DNA from: Afifellaceae bacterium
GTDB lineage: Bacteria; Pseudomonadota; Alphaproteobacteria; Rhizobiales; Afifellaceae
Length of the DNA: 64,000 nucleotides
Direction: 5' to 3'
Assembly: GCA_028284625.1 (NCBI GenBank)
Contig: JANQRH010000009.1
Span: 372,001-436,000, forward strand
Positions within the stretch are counted from its first letter, which is position 1, and each line of letters opens with the position of its first letter. Made by a program: the position numbers and the translations under genes. Below are positions 41,734-50,996 of this stretch, piece by piece. The notes below the pieces were generated by a model. The model was given only the letters and a program-made list of their open reading frames with translations, was not told the DNA's origin and did not search any database.

Positions 41734-43491
41734 ATGCCGGCGTGGGCCCTGTCTGCGCACGGGAAAGCTATGCCTAGGACGCGCAAGGACAGGCTGGATC
41801 AGGTCGCTACCGACGGTGCGTTCGACGCCATCGTCCTTGGTGGCGGCATCAACGGCATTGGCGTCTTTCGCGAACTGACTTTGCAGGGCCTGCGGGTTCT
41901 CCTCGTGGAGCGCTCCGATTTTTGCTCCGGGTGCAGTTCTGCCCCGTCGCGGATGATCCATGGCGGCCTGCGCTATCTGGAGAATGGCGAGTTTTCGCTC
42001 GTCAAGGAATCGCTGCGCGAGCGCGATGGCCTGCTGGCAATTGCGCCCCACATGGTTCGTCCCCTGCCGACGACGATTCCCATCACGGAGATCTTCTCCG
42101 GATTGTGGAACTCGACAGTGGGTTTCCTCGGCGGCGGCGGCAAGCCGTCGAACCGCGGCGCGGCTCCGATCAAGATCGGTCTCGGCGTCTACGACTGGCT
42201 GACAAGAAAACGCCGCATCCTGCCGCGGCATGCCTTTAACGGACGCGAGGCGACGTTCCGACAATGGCCGCAACTCAACGGCCAGGTTCGTTTTTCGGCG
42301 ACCTACTACGACGCCTGGATCAGCCATCCTGAGCGACTGGGTCTGGAGCTTGTTGCCGACGCGGAGGTGGCATCGCCGGAGAGCGTGGCGCTGAACTACG
42401 TCACATTGCAGCGTCGCGCCGACGGCGGCTTGGAGTTGGTTGACGCCGCCGCGGACGCACGCCTGGCCGTGACCGCAAAGGTCATCGTCAATGCGACCGG
42501 CGCCTGGCTCGACGAGACTCGCTCTGAGCTTACCACGCCCGGCGAACGGCTGGTGGCCGGCACGAAGGGCTCGCATCTTGTGATCGACAATCCGGCGCTT
42601 CGCGACGCGCTCGGCGGGCATATGCTCTACTACGAGAACGCCGATGGACGCATCTGCATCGCGTTTCCCTATCTGGGGCGCGTGCTCGCCGGAGCTACGG
42701 ATATTCGCGTCGACCGACCGGCGCGTGTGCGCTGCGAAGACGACGAGCGCGACTATATCCTCAGGTCGCTGCGTTGGCTTTTCCCCGACATCCCAATGGA
42801 CATTGCCGACATTGTCTTCAGCTTCAGCGGTATACGACCACTGCCACGCAGCGGGCACGCCTTTACCGGGCGCATTTCACGCGATCATTTCACTCGACGT
42901 ATCGATGGCTCGCCGCCGCAGATATGCATGGTCGGCGGCAAGTGGACGACGTTTCGTGCTTTCGCTGAGCAAGCGAGCGACGACGCTCTGCGCGAGCTCG
43001 GCGCTACTCGCCATCGCGACAGCAAAAATTTGCCGATCGGCGGTGGCAAGGACTTTCCGGCCGATCGCAGCGATCTGGTGCTGCGCTACATGGAGCGCTT
43101 CGGTGTAGATGAGTCGCGCGCAACGCATCTGGTTGGCCATTACGGCACAAAAGGCGAGGTTGTTCAGGCTTACTGCGCCGATCACCCGGAGGACGCTCCG
43201 CTCACGCCAGAAAGTGCCTACAGCACGGCTGAGATCGACTACCTCGTGCGCAACGAGCACGTGGTCCATCTCACCGATCTGGCACTGCGTCGCACCGATT
43301 TGGCCATTACCGGGCAGCTGTCGCCGGCGGTGGTCGATGCGCTCGTGGAGGTCGCGGCCGCCGCACTCGGTTGGAGCAAAGAGCGCGCCACGAGCGAGCG
43401 CACGGCGTTTGCAGACGAACTTCGCGATTATCACGGCGTGCGCCTGACGGGCGCTGCCGGAGAGGACACCAGGAGAGAGGAATGCGCATAA
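41734..43491 (+). CDS. FAD-dependent glycerol-3-phosphate dehydrogenase-like protein (GlpD/EryB type)
   Basis: A 585-residue flavoenzyme: FAD motif AIVLGGGINGIGVFRELTLQ near 31-50, VERSDFCSG, HGGLRYLENGEFSLVKESL near 77, and a C-terminal alpha-helical domain (from about 440) as in GlpD. In erythritol loci of Brucella and rhizobia the related EryB oxidises an erythritol phosphate. With the LyxK/EryA-like kinase here, it probably oxidises a polyol phosphate and passes electrons to quinone at the membrane. ATG 41734 has GAAGGGGA just upstream; ATG 41770 is an alternative. Confidence 0.9.
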   Translation: MPAWALSAHGKAMPRTRKDRLDQVATDGAFDAIVLGGGINGIGVFRELTLQGLRVLLVERSDFCSGCSSAPSRMIHGGLRYLENGEFSLVKESLRERDGLLAIAPHMVRPLPTTIPITEIFSGLWNSTVGFLGGGGKPSNRGAAPIKIGLGVYDWLTRKRRILPRHAFNGREATFRQWPQLNGQVRFSATYYDAWISHPERLGLELVADAEVASPESVALNYVTLQRRADGGLELVDAAADARLAVTAKVIVNATGAWLDETRSELTTPGERLVAGTKGSHLVIDNPALRDALGGHMLYYENADGRICIAFPYLGRVLAGATDIRVDRPARVRCEDDERDYILRSLRWLFPDIPMDIADIVFSFSGIRPLPRSGHAFTGRISRDHFTRRIDGSPPQICMVGGKWTTFRAFAEQASDDALRELGATRHRDSKNLPIGGGKDFPADRSDLVLRYMERFGVDESRATHLVGHYGTKGEVVQAYCADHPEDAPLTPESAYSTAEIDYLVRNEHVVHLTDLALRRTDLAITGQLSPAVVDALVEVAAAALGWSKERATSERTAFADELRDYHGVRLTGAAGEDTRREECA

Positions 43492-44324
43492 GCAGCAAGG
43501 CGCGGATGAACCGCCTTTTCACCCATGGGGGCTGCCTCGACGTGGCCATCGACCATGGCGTGTGCAACGAGCCGAGCTTCATGATCGGACTGGAGGACAT
43601 GGCGGCGGTGGTCGACGCGCTGGTGGCAGCCAAACCCGACGCCATCCAGATGGCCTACGGACAGGCCGACCTCCTGCAAGCTCGCCCGGAGAAGGACAAG
43701 CCGGCGCTGGTGATGCGCATCGATATGGGCAACCCCTACAACGATCAGCGCCACCGGGTCATGTGGGCGCAGTTGCAAAACACCGACGAGCCGATCATCG
43801 GCGCGCTGGAGATGGATGCGGCGTGTGTGGTGGTGAACCTCTTCATGCTGCCGGACGAGCCGGAGCTTTTCCGGCAATGCGTGGAGAATATCGCTCGCGT
43901 GCGCGCGTCCTGCGCCGAATACGGCATGCCGCTGATGATCGAGCCGCTGGTGATGCTGCCCAACGAGGTTCGAGGTGGATACCAGGTCGACGGCAATGCT
44001 GAGAAGATCGTCACCTTGGTTCGCCTTGCCTCGGAGATGGGCGCCGACATTATCAAGGCCGACCCGACCGAAAACCCTGACGATTTTCACCGGGTGGTGG
44101 AGGCGGCACGCTGTCCGGTTCTCGTTCGCGGCGGCGGCAAGGAGGATCTGAAGAACGTCCTCGATAAATCGGCGCGTCTTTTGGGACAGGGTGCCAAGGG
44201 GCTCGTCTACGGCCGCAATGTCTATCAGCATGACAACCCCAAAGCCGTTGTCGCAGCGTTGGTGGCGATGATCCACAATGGCGCGTCCGGGGAGGAGGCC
44301 TGGGATATCTACAATCGTGGCTGA
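43482..44324 (+). CDS. Class I aldolase, DeoC/LacD/LsrF family
   Basis: A 280-residue TIM-barrel aldolase: LDVAIDHGVCNEPSFMIGLE near 18, Schiff-base Lys in GADIIKADPTENP near 188, phosphate-binding VLVRGGGKEDL near 210 and GLVYGRNVYQHDNP near 243. It is closest in layout to LsrF/FbaB-type enzymes, which cleave or thiolyse ketose phosphates. ATG 43482 has AGGAGAGAGG five bases upstream and overlaps the dehydrogenase gene. Probable role: cleavage of the keto-sugar phosphate formed by the GlpD-like enzyme. Confidence 0.9.
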   Translation: MRISSKARMNRLFTHGGCLDVAIDHGVCNEPSFMIGLEDMAAVVDALVAAKPDAIQMAYGQADLLQARPEKDKPALVMRIDMGNPYNDQRHRVMWAQLQNTDEPIIGALEMDAACVVVNLFMLPDEPELFRQCVENIARVRASCAEYGMPLMIEPLVMLPNEVRGGYQVDGNAEKIVTLVRLASEMGADIIKADPTENPDDFHRVVEAARCPVLVRGGGKEDLKNVLDKSARLLGQGAKGLVYGRNVYQHDNPKAVVAALVAMIHNGASGEEAWDIYNRG

Positions 44325-45840
44325 AAGCGGGCGATATCTTCTCGGCCTCGACGCCGGGAACACAATCATCAAGGCTGTCTTGTTCGACCTTGCCGGCCGG
44401 CAGATCGCGCGTGCCGCACGAGACGGCCGTTCGATCGTTCCGAGGCCGGGTCATGTCGAGCGCGACATGGACGAGTTATGGGTCAATGCAGGCGGCGCGA
44501 TCCGCGATTGCATCAATGCGGCCGGCATTGCGCCTGAGGCGATCGCGGCGGTCGGCTGCGCCGGGCACGGCAACGGGCTCTACATGCTTGATGCCGACGG
44601 CGAGGGCCTGCTTGGCGTGCAATCGCTCGATACGCGCGCCGGGGATGTCGCCGGCGAGCTGGCTGAGGCCAATGGCGATGCGTTTCATACGGCTTGCTTG
44701 CAGAAGCCGTGGCCGTCGCAGACGCCGACGCTGCTTGCCTGGGTGAAACGCAACGACCGAGCGCTCTACGATCGCGCCGCGACTGTCTTTCTATGCAAGG
44801 ACTTCATCAACTTCCGGCTGACCGGCAAGCGCGCCAGCGACGTTTCCGACATGAGCGGGGCGGGATTGGTGGCGATGCCGGCCGGTTCCTATGACGACGA
44901 CTTGCTGGCGCTTTACGGCCTGGAAGACGCACGCGCCAAGCTTCCGCTCATCGTTCAGCCGGCCGACATTGTTGGCCAGGTCACAGCAGATGCGGCCTCC
45001 ACCGCAGGTCTGGCAGTCGGCACACCGGTGGTCGGCGGGCTCTTCGATGTCATCGCTTCGGCGCTGGGATCGGGTGTGGTGGAGCCGGGCCAAGCGTCGA
45101 TTATCGTCGGCACATGGAACATCAATCAGGTCGTCTCGAAAGCGCCGGTGGTCGACCCAGCGGTCTTCATGGTGTCGAGCTTCGGGCCTGAGCTTTTCGT
45201 CAGCATCGAGGCAAGCGCCACATCGGCGGCTAATCTGGAGTGGTATGTCCGCACATTTCTGGAGCGCGGCGGGCATCACGACGACCCGTTCGGCTATTGC
45301 AATGCGCGTGTCGCCGAGGTCGAGCCTGGTGCCGACGATCCGATCTTCCATCCCTACCTCTATGGCTCCGGTCAATCGGCAGCGGCGCGCGGCGGATTCT
45401 ACGGCCTCGCCGGCTGGCATCATGAGGGCCATGTCTTACGGGCGCTTTATGAGGGTGTGGCGTTCGAACATCGCCGTCACATCGCAGTGCTGACGGCGTC
45501 CGGCGTTGCGTTCGACGAGGCGGTGATGTCGGGCGGCGGCACGCGCAGCCCGCATTGGCCGCAGATGATGGCCGATTGCCTCGGCGTCCCCATCACTGTG
45601 CCGGAGAGCCGAGAGACCGGAGCGCTGGGCGCGGCAATTGCTGCCGGAATCGGTGCCGGCTTGTTCCCTCGTCTTGAGGATGGTGTCGCCTCCATGGCGC
45701 GGGCGCAGCGGGTCTTCCAGCCGAACAATGGTCTCAAGGCCCATTACGATCGCCGCTACCGGATCTACCTCGACCTCGTCGAGGCTATGGCGCCGTTGTG
45801 GAACGCTTGGAGCGGCGGAGGCGGGGAGGTGCTCTCGTGA
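44317..45840 (+). CDS. FGGY-family carbohydrate kinase (LyxK/EryA-like)
   Basis: A 507-residue kinase: LGLDAGNTIIKAVLFDLAGR near 9-28, GHGNGLYMLD near 88, catalytic Asp in GTPVVGGLFDVIASALGSG near 240, TWNINQ near 265, ATP-site VMSGGGTRSPHWPQMMADC near 405. The sequence pattern follows E. coli LyxK (L-xylulose kinase) and erythritol kinases more than xylulokinase. Start GTG 44317 overlaps the aldolase by 8 bases; ATG 44278 would give a longer overlap. It probably phosphorylates the imported ketose or polyol. Confidence 0.9.
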   Translation: MAESGRYLLGLDAGNTIIKAVLFDLAGRQIARAARDGRSIVPRPGHVERDMDELWVNAGGAIRDCINAAGIAPEAIAAVGCAGHGNGLYMLDADGEGLLGVQSLDTRAGDVAGELAEANGDAFHTACLQKPWPSQTPTLLAWVKRNDRALYDRAATVFLCKDFINFRLTGKRASDVSDMSGAGLVAMPAGSYDDDLLALYGLEDARAKLPLIVQPADIVGQVTADAASTAGLAVGTPVVGGLFDVIASALGSGVVEPGQASIIVGTWNINQVVSKAPVVDPAVFMVSSFGPELFVSIEASATSAANLEWYVRTFLERGGHHDDPFGYCNARVAEVEPGADDPIFHPYLYGSGQSAAARGGFYGLAGWHHEGHVLRALYEGVAFEHRRHIAVLTASGVAFDEAVMSGGGTRSPHWPQMMADCLGVPITVPESRETGALGAAIAAGIGAGLFPRLEDGVASMARAQRVFQPNNGLKAHYDRRYRIYLDLVEAMAPLWNAWSGGGGEVLS

Positions 45841-46847
45841 AAGCCGTTGGATTTTTGAAGTCGCTGCCCATCGAGCATGGCGAGAGCCTGTTCGATGTGG
45901 ATCTGCCGGAGCCGCGGCCGCTTGAGAGCGATCTGCTGGTGCGGGTCGAGGCGATCTCCGTCAATCCGGCCGATGCCAAGCGGCGTGTGAGAACCGCTAT
46001 CGACCAGCCGCACGAGACCCCCTTCATACTGGGTTACGATGCCGTCGGTATCGTGGAGACGGCGGGCGCCGCGGTGCGCGGCTTCGCTCCGGGCGATCGC
46101 ATCTGGTACGCGGGCGACGCGAACCGACCCGGTTCCTATGCGGCGTTGCAATGCGTCGATCATCGCATTGCTTCGCTGGCGCCGACTTCAGTCTCCCCAG
46201 AGGCGGCGGCCTCGCTGCCGCTCACTGCGCTCACTGCGTGGGAAATGCTCTTCGACCGCCTGCAAGTGCCGACCAACGAAGAGGTCGCCTCTCTGCTTGT
46301 TGTCGGCGGCGCGGGTGGTGTCGGCTCCATCACAGTTCAGCTTGCCCGCAAGCTGACCGGATTGGAGATTCTAGCCACAGCCTCCCGGGAAGAGTCCGCT
46401 GCTTGGTGCCGCAAGATGGGCGCACATCATGTCGTCGATCATCGCGATCTGGTGGCTAATGTCCGCGCGACCGGCCGGGAGCATGTGGACAATATCGCGC
46501 AATACGCCGACACCGCCGGGCACTGGGATGCCATGTGCGAGCTGGTGGCGCCGCAGGGGCGCATCGGAACCATCGTGGAGACCCCAGAGAAGGTGGATAT
46601 CTCCGCGCTGCAAGGCAAATCCGCGGCGCTGGTGTGGGAGCTGATGTTTACTCGCTCCATGTTCGGCACGCCCGACATGAAGCGGCAAGGTCAGATCCTG
46701 GCCCGCATGGCGCGCCTCGTCGATGACGGCATTGTCGCGACGACAGAGACCTCAGTTTTGGACGGACTTTCGGCGGCGACGCTGAAGGAAGCGCATCGCC
46801 GCATCGAGACCGGCGCGACGATCGGCAAGATCGTCGTGAAGTATTGA
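45837..46847 (+). CDS. Medium-chain (MDR) quinone/zinc-less alcohol dehydrogenase
   Basis: A 336-residue MDR-superfamily oxidoreductase: NPADAKRRVRTAI near 44, LGYDAVGIVE near 67, NADPH-binding VVGGAGGVGSITVQLARKL near 157-175. Cysteine ligands of zinc-dependent alcohol dehydrogenases are absent, as in quinone oxidoreductases. GTG 45837 overlaps the kinase stop and has GGGGAGG six bases upstream. It would reduce an enone, quinone or carbonyl; substrate unknown. Confidence 0.9.
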   Translation: MKAVGFLKSLPIEHGESLFDVDLPEPRPLESDLLVRVEAISVNPADAKRRVRTAIDQPHETPFILGYDAVGIVETAGAAVRGFAPGDRIWYAGDANRPGSYAALQCVDHRIASLAPTSVSPEAAASLPLTALTAWEMLFDRLQVPTNEEVASLLVVGGAGGVGSITVQLARKLTGLEILATASREESAAWCRKMGAHHVVDHRDLVANVRATGREHVDNIAQYADTAGHWDAMCELVAPQGRIGTIVETPEKVDISALQGKSAALVWELMFTRSMFGTPDMKRQGQILARMARLVDDGIVATTETSVLDGLSAATLKEAHRRIETGATIGKIVVKY

Positions 46848-46859
46848 AGGCCTGGTGCG

Positions 46860-48494
46860 GTGAGTTCTTCAGCGACCGATCAGACCACCCAAGACGATGG
46901 CGTCTTTGACTACGTCATCGTTGGCGCTGGCACGGCCGGCTGCGTGCTGGCGAACCGGCTGACGGAGAATCCCGGCACACGCGTGCTCCTCATCGAAGCG
47001 GGCGGCTCCGACAATTATCATTGGGTCCATATCCCGGTCGGGTATCTCTACTGCATGGGCAATCCGCGCACCGACTGGATGATGAAGACGGTCGAGGAGC
47101 CCGGGCTCAACGGCCGCAGCCTCGTCTACCCTCGCGGCAAGGTGCTTGGCGGCTGCACGTCGGTCAACGGCATGATCTACATGCGCGGCCAGGCCGCCGA
47201 TTACGACCGGTGGCGGCAGATGGGCAATGTCGGCTGGGGCTGGGACGACGTCCTGCCGTATTTCCTCAAGTCGGAGGATCATCACGGCGGGAAGACGCCG
47301 ATGCACAATGCCGGCGGCGAATGGAAGGTCACCCGGCAGCGGCTGTCGTGGAACATTCTGCGTGCCGTGCAGGAAGGCGCCAAAGAGTTCGGTATCCTGC
47401 CTCGCGATGACTTCAACGACGGTGACAACGAAGGCTCCGGCTTCTTTGAGGTCAACCAGAAGCGCGGTGTCCGGTGGAGCACTGCCAAGGGCTTTTTGCG
47501 CCCGGCCATGAAGCGGAACAATCTGCGGGTCGTCACCCACGCCACGACCGAGGTGGTCCGTTTCGAGGGCAAGCGCGCCACCGGCGTCATCTACCGCCGC
47601 GGCGACCGGCGGTTTGCGGTCACCGCCAGGGCGGAGGTCATATTGGCGGCCGGTGCGATCAATACGCCCAAGCTTCTGGAGCATTCGGGGATAGGCGAGG
47701 GGGCGCGGCTGCAGGCGTTCGGCATAGAGGTGCGCCATGACCTTCCCGGCGTCGGCGAGAACCTGCAGGACCATCTGCAGCTTCGGACGGTCTTCAAGGT
47801 CAAGAATGCCGAAACCCTCAATACGAGAGCGAACAGTCTGATCGGCAAGGCGGGGATCGCGTTGCAATATGCACTGACGCAAAGCGGTCCGTTGTCGATG
47901 GCGCCGAGTCAGTTCGGGATGTTCACGAAGTCGGACCCGTCCAAGGAGACGCCCGACCTGGAATATCACGTGCAGCCGCTATCCACCGATCGGCTGGGCG
48001 ATCCGTTGCATCCGTTCCCGGCCATCACTTTGTCCGTCTGCAATCTGCGGCCGGAAAGCATGGGGAGCTGCCATGTCACGTCGGTCGATGCGGATGAGCA
48101 GCCGGAAATCCGGCTGAACTATCTCTCCACGGAGACGGACCGGGCCGTGGCCGTGAAGGCGCTTCGCCAGGCGCGCATGATCATGACCGCCAGAGCGCTT
48201 GAACCTTATGGGCCCGACGAGATCCTACCCGGGCCCGCCCACCGGTCGGATGAGGCGTTGGCAGCACAGGCAGGCCATATCGGGACCACCATTTTCCACC
48301 CCGTCGGCACCTGCAAGATGGGCAGCGATCCCGCCGCGGTCGTTGGGTCTGATTTGGCTGTCCATGGGCTCGACGGATTGCGCGTGGTCGATGCATCCAT
48401 CATGCCGCGCATTGTCTCCGGCAATACGGCGTCGCCGGTCATCATGATCGCCGAAAAGGCTGCCGACATGATCAGGGATAAAGCGATTGCCTGA
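46860..48494 (+). CDS. GMC-family FAD oxidoreductase (choline dehydrogenase-like)
   Basis: A 544-residue GMC flavoenzyme: GAGTAGCVLANRLTENPG near 22-39, GKVLGGCTSVNGMIYMRG near 93-110, GAINTPKLLEHSGIG near 268, catalytic FHPVGTCKMGSDP near 480 and SGNTASPVIMIAEKAADM near the end. GTG 46860 starts 12 bases after the reductase. Last gene of the polyol-type operon. It probably oxidises the imported polyol or sugar alcohol with a quinone acceptor. Confidence 0.92.
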   Translation: MSSSATDQTTQDDGVFDYVIVGAGTAGCVLANRLTENPGTRVLLIEAGGSDNYHWVHIPVGYLYCMGNPRTDWMMKTVEEPGLNGRSLVYPRGKVLGGCTSVNGMIYMRGQAADYDRWRQMGNVGWGWDDVLPYFLKSEDHHGGKTPMHNAGGEWKVTRQRLSWNILRAVQEGAKEFGILPRDDFNDGDNEGSGFFEVNQKRGVRWSTAKGFLRPAMKRNNLRVVTHATTEVVRFEGKRATGVIYRRGDRRFAVTARAEVILAAGAINTPKLLEHSGIGEGARLQAFGIEVRHDLPGVGENLQDHLQLRTVFKVKNAETLNTRANSLIGKAGIALQYALTQSGPLSMAPSQFGMFTKSDPSKETPDLEYHVQPLSTDRLGDPLHPFPAITLSVCNLRPESMGSCHVTSVDADEQPEIRLNYLSTETDRAVAVKALRQARMIMTARALEPYGPDEILPGPAHRSDEALAAQAGHIGTTIFHPVGTCKMGSDPAAVVGSDLAVHGLDGLRVVDASIMPRIVSGNTASPVIMIAEKAADMIRDKAIA

Positions 48495-48564
48495 CGTTCG
48501 ATGAGTCGTGTTGCGGGCCGGAGCTGCCGGTAGCGAGAACGCCCTGGTTCAATCGTAACTGCCG

Positions 48565-49965
48565 CTATCGATTGCCGGCGTTGTCGGGATCGAAGTCGAA
48601 ACGGTCCGGCAGGCTCAGGCCGGCGCTCAAATGATGCTGTACGGACCGCACCGACACGCCGTCCCGATAGAGCCAAGGATCATTCGTTTCGCGCTGCCAC
48701 GCTTCCATCGCGGCCCTCAATTCAAGCAGAACGTTGTGGTGGCTCTCCTCGCTGGCGAGATTACGAACCTCGCGCGGGTCCGCCTCAAGGTCGTAGAGTT
48801 CCTCGGGCGGGCGTCGGACGTAGTCCTTCAGTGCGCGCGCGCCGATGCGGACCGGCTCCGTGTTGCGAATGCCCTCCCAGGACAGGGAGCCGTAGAGATC
48901 TCCGGAGAAGGGGAAGTCGAGCTTCCAGGCAACGTTCCGATGGTATTTGTAGCGCGGCGTGCGGATGAAGCGAGTCGGATAGTAGTTCGTGATCTCGTGG
49001 AACGTGTGGGATCCGAAGACACGCTCCCAATCGGGCAGCAAGTCAGTCTCTTGCAGGATCGGCAGGAATGAACGCCCGCGCCGCGCGCCCGCCGGCACGT
49101 CATGTTCCGCCCAGTCGAGGAATGTCGGCAAGATGTCGACGAACGAGACCAAGTTGGGATTGGCGACGCCTGCCTTTGCGTCAGGTATGCGCATGATCAG
49201 CGGCAGGTGGACGCCGGCGTCGTAGAGCGTGGTCTTGGAGTTGAGAAACGGCGCGCCGTTGTCGCTCAGAAAGCAGACGAGCGTATCGTCGGCGAAGCCG
49301 GCGCGCTCCAGTGCCGCAAGCACAAGGCCGACGCCCTGATCGAGCCGGTGCACCGAGCGATAATATTCCGCGAGCTCGGTCCGCACTTCGGGGAGATCGG
49401 TCAGGAAAGGCGGAACGCTGACCTCTTCGGGTGAGAAGACGCGGTCATCGATGCCCGGATAGGTCCGGTCGTTGCCGAACCCCGACCGCGTCAGGTCGCG
49501 GTGGGGATCAACGAAGCCAATCGTCAGGAAAAACGGCGATGCCGCGGTCCGGGCCGATGCGAAGAACGCTTGCGCCCGTTCCGCCACCCAGGCGACGTCC
49601 CGCGTCATGCTCGCTTCGCGCACGGCCCAGGGATAGACATCGGGCGGACCGACATGAACCTTGCCGATGATGCCGGTCAGGTAGCCGGCGTCGTTGAGCA
49701 AAGCGGGCGCTGTCTCAACGTGGCTGAAGGTCATGAAGTGGTGGTAGTCGTGGTGGAGCCCGTATTGGCCGGTCTCGTGCGTGTGGAGGCCCGTAAAGAT
49801 CACCGAACGGCTGGCGGAGCACGACGCCGTGGAGGTGAACGCCATGTCGAACCGGGTGCCTTGCCGGGCAAGGCGGTCGATATTGGGCGTGCGGATGGCG
49901 GGCTCGCCGTAGCAACCGGTCATCCTGCCGAGATCGTCGGCAATCAGAAGAAGAATGTTCCGCAT
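48565..49965 (-). CDS. Sulfatase resembling N-sulfoglucosamine sulfohydrolase (heparan N-sulfatase)
   Basis: A 466-residue alkaline-phosphatase-superfamily sulfatase. Metal site ADDLG near 9, formylglycine cassette SCSASRSVIFTG near 51-62, then YGLHHDYHHF near 72 and GYLTGIIGKVHVGPPDVYPW near 94, a run that closely matches human SGSH ([20 protein letters not shown]), then FVDPHRD, LDQGVGLVL and FLSDNGAPF. The cassette is C-x-A-x-R, not C-x-P-x-R, so formylglycine formation would need an Ala-tolerant maturase. No signal peptide: it is cytoplasmic. It is the last gene of the sugar ABC operon, 11 bases after the ATPase. Likely role: removing N- or O-sulfate from an imported amino sugar. Confidence 0.88.
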   Translation of the reverse strand: MRNILLLIADDLGRMTGCYGEPAIRTPNIDRLARQGTRFDMAFTSTASCSASRSVIFTGLHTHETGQYGLHHDYHHFMTFSHVETAPALLNDAGYLTGIIGKVHVGPPDVYPWAVREASMTRDVAWVAERAQAFFASARTAASPFFLTIGFVDPHRDLTRSGFGNDRTYPGIDDRVFSPEEVSVPPFLTDLPEVRTELAEYYRSVHRLDQGVGLVLAALERAGFADDTLVCFLSDNGAPFLNSKTTLYDAGVHLPLIMRIPDAKAGVANPNLVSFVDILPTFLDWAEHDVPAGARRGRSFLPILQETDLLPDWERVFGSHTFHEITNYYPTRFIRTPRYKYHRNVAWKLDFPFSGDLYGSLSWEGIRNTEPVRIGARALKDYVRRPPEELYDLEADPREVRNLASEESHHNVLLELRAAMEAWQRETNDPWLYRDGVSVRSVQHHLSAGLSLPDRFDFDPDNAGNR

Positions 49966-49976
49966 CGTCAGTGACG

Positions 49977-50993
49977 CTACGTTCGGGCCGAGCCGACCGG
50001 CAGACCGTCGGCGTTGAATAAATGCACCGCATCCGACTGGAAAGTGAGGAACACGTCGTCGCCGGCGCGGAAGGCGTTGGCCCCGATGGCGCGGGCGTTC
50101 ACGATGCCGGCCTCTTCGGTTCTGACGTGCACATAGGTGTCGCTGCCCAGTTGCTCGATATGGACGATGGAGCCGCTCCATTCGCCGGCGTCGCGCGATA
50201 TGGTGATGTGCTCGGGGCGGATGCCGAGTGTGTGTGCGCCGTGCTTTTCAGCTGTCTCGCCCGTGACGAAGTTCATGCGCGGCGAGCCGATGAAGCCGGC
50301 GACGAACGCGCTGGCGGGCTGCTCGTAGAGGTCCATCGGCCGGCCAACCTGCTCGACCTGTCCGGCATTCAGCACGACGATCCGATCGGCCAAAGTCATG
50401 GCCTCGACCTGATCATGCGTGACGTAGATCATCGTCGTGTCCGAGAGGCGCTTGTGAAGTGCGGCGATCTCCAGTCGCGTGTCGACTCGGAGGGCTGCAT
50501 CGAGGTTCGACAACGGCTCGTCGAATAGAAACACCCGCGGCTTGCGCGTGATCGCGCGCCCGATCGCCACGCGCTGGCGCTGACCGCCGGACAATTGCCG
50601 CGGCTTGCGCTCCATCAGCGGTGTGATCTGCAGGATTTCTGCGGCCTCCGCGACCCGAGCCTTGATCTCTGCTTGGTTCAGCCGCGCCTGCTCTAAACCG
50701 AACGCCATGTTTTCGAAGACATTCATGTGCGGATAAAGCGCGTAGGATTGGAACACCATGGAGATGCCGCGCTTGGATGGCAGCACCTCGTTCATCCGCG
50801 CGCCGTCGATGTAAAGGTCGCCGGCGGTGATGTCCTCCAGGCCTGCCACCAGACGAAGAAGGGTGGACTTGCCGCAACCGGACGGACCGACGAAGACGAC
50901 GAACTCGCCCTTCTCCAAAGACAGATTGACGTCGCGCAGAACCTCCACGGAGCCGAAGGATTTGCAGATCGATTTCAGCTCAACGGATGCCAT
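49977..50993 (-). CDS. ABC sugar transporter ATP-binding protein, MalK/UgpC/MsmK type
   Basis: A 338-residue ATPase: Walker A GPSGCGKS near 37, signature LSGGQRQRV near 133, Walker [14 protein letters not shown] near 153, then the MalK-type C-terminal OB/TOBE regulatory domain from about 235 ([11 protein letters not shown] near 265). ATG 50993 has AAGGGA nine bases upstream. It powers the MalF/MalG pair encoded upstream, and it may also serve the ATPase-less transporter at 1881-5031, as MsmK-type ATPases are often shared. Confidence 0.93.
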   Translation of the reverse strand: MASVELKSICKSFGSVEVLRDVNLSLEKGEFVVFVGPSGCGKSTLLRLVAGLEDITAGDLYIDGARMNEVLPSKRGISMVFQSYALYPHMNVFENMAFGLEQARLNQAEIKARVAEAAEILQITPLMERKPRQLSGGQRQRVAIGRAITRKPRVFLFDEPLSNLDAALRVDTRLEIAALHKRLSDTTMIYVTHDQVEAMTLADRIVVLNAGQVEQVGRPMDLYEQPASAFVAGFIGSPRMNFVTGETAEKHGAHTLGIRPEHITISRDAGEWSGSIVHIEQLGSDTYVHVRTEEAGIVNARAIGANAFRAGDDVFLTFQSDAVHLFNADGLPVGSART

Positions 50994-50996
50994 CAA

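Noticed and set aside
41230-42858. 542-codon minus-strand frame
   Set aside because: Antisense to the aldo-keto reductase and GlpD-like genes; no motif.
34975-48494. Reading the operon as a plain AI-2 (lsr) system
   Set aside because: The kinase follows LyxK/EryA and not LsrK in its motifs, and a GlpD-like dehydrogenase plus three further oxidoreductases with no LsrG argue for sugar or polyol catabolism.
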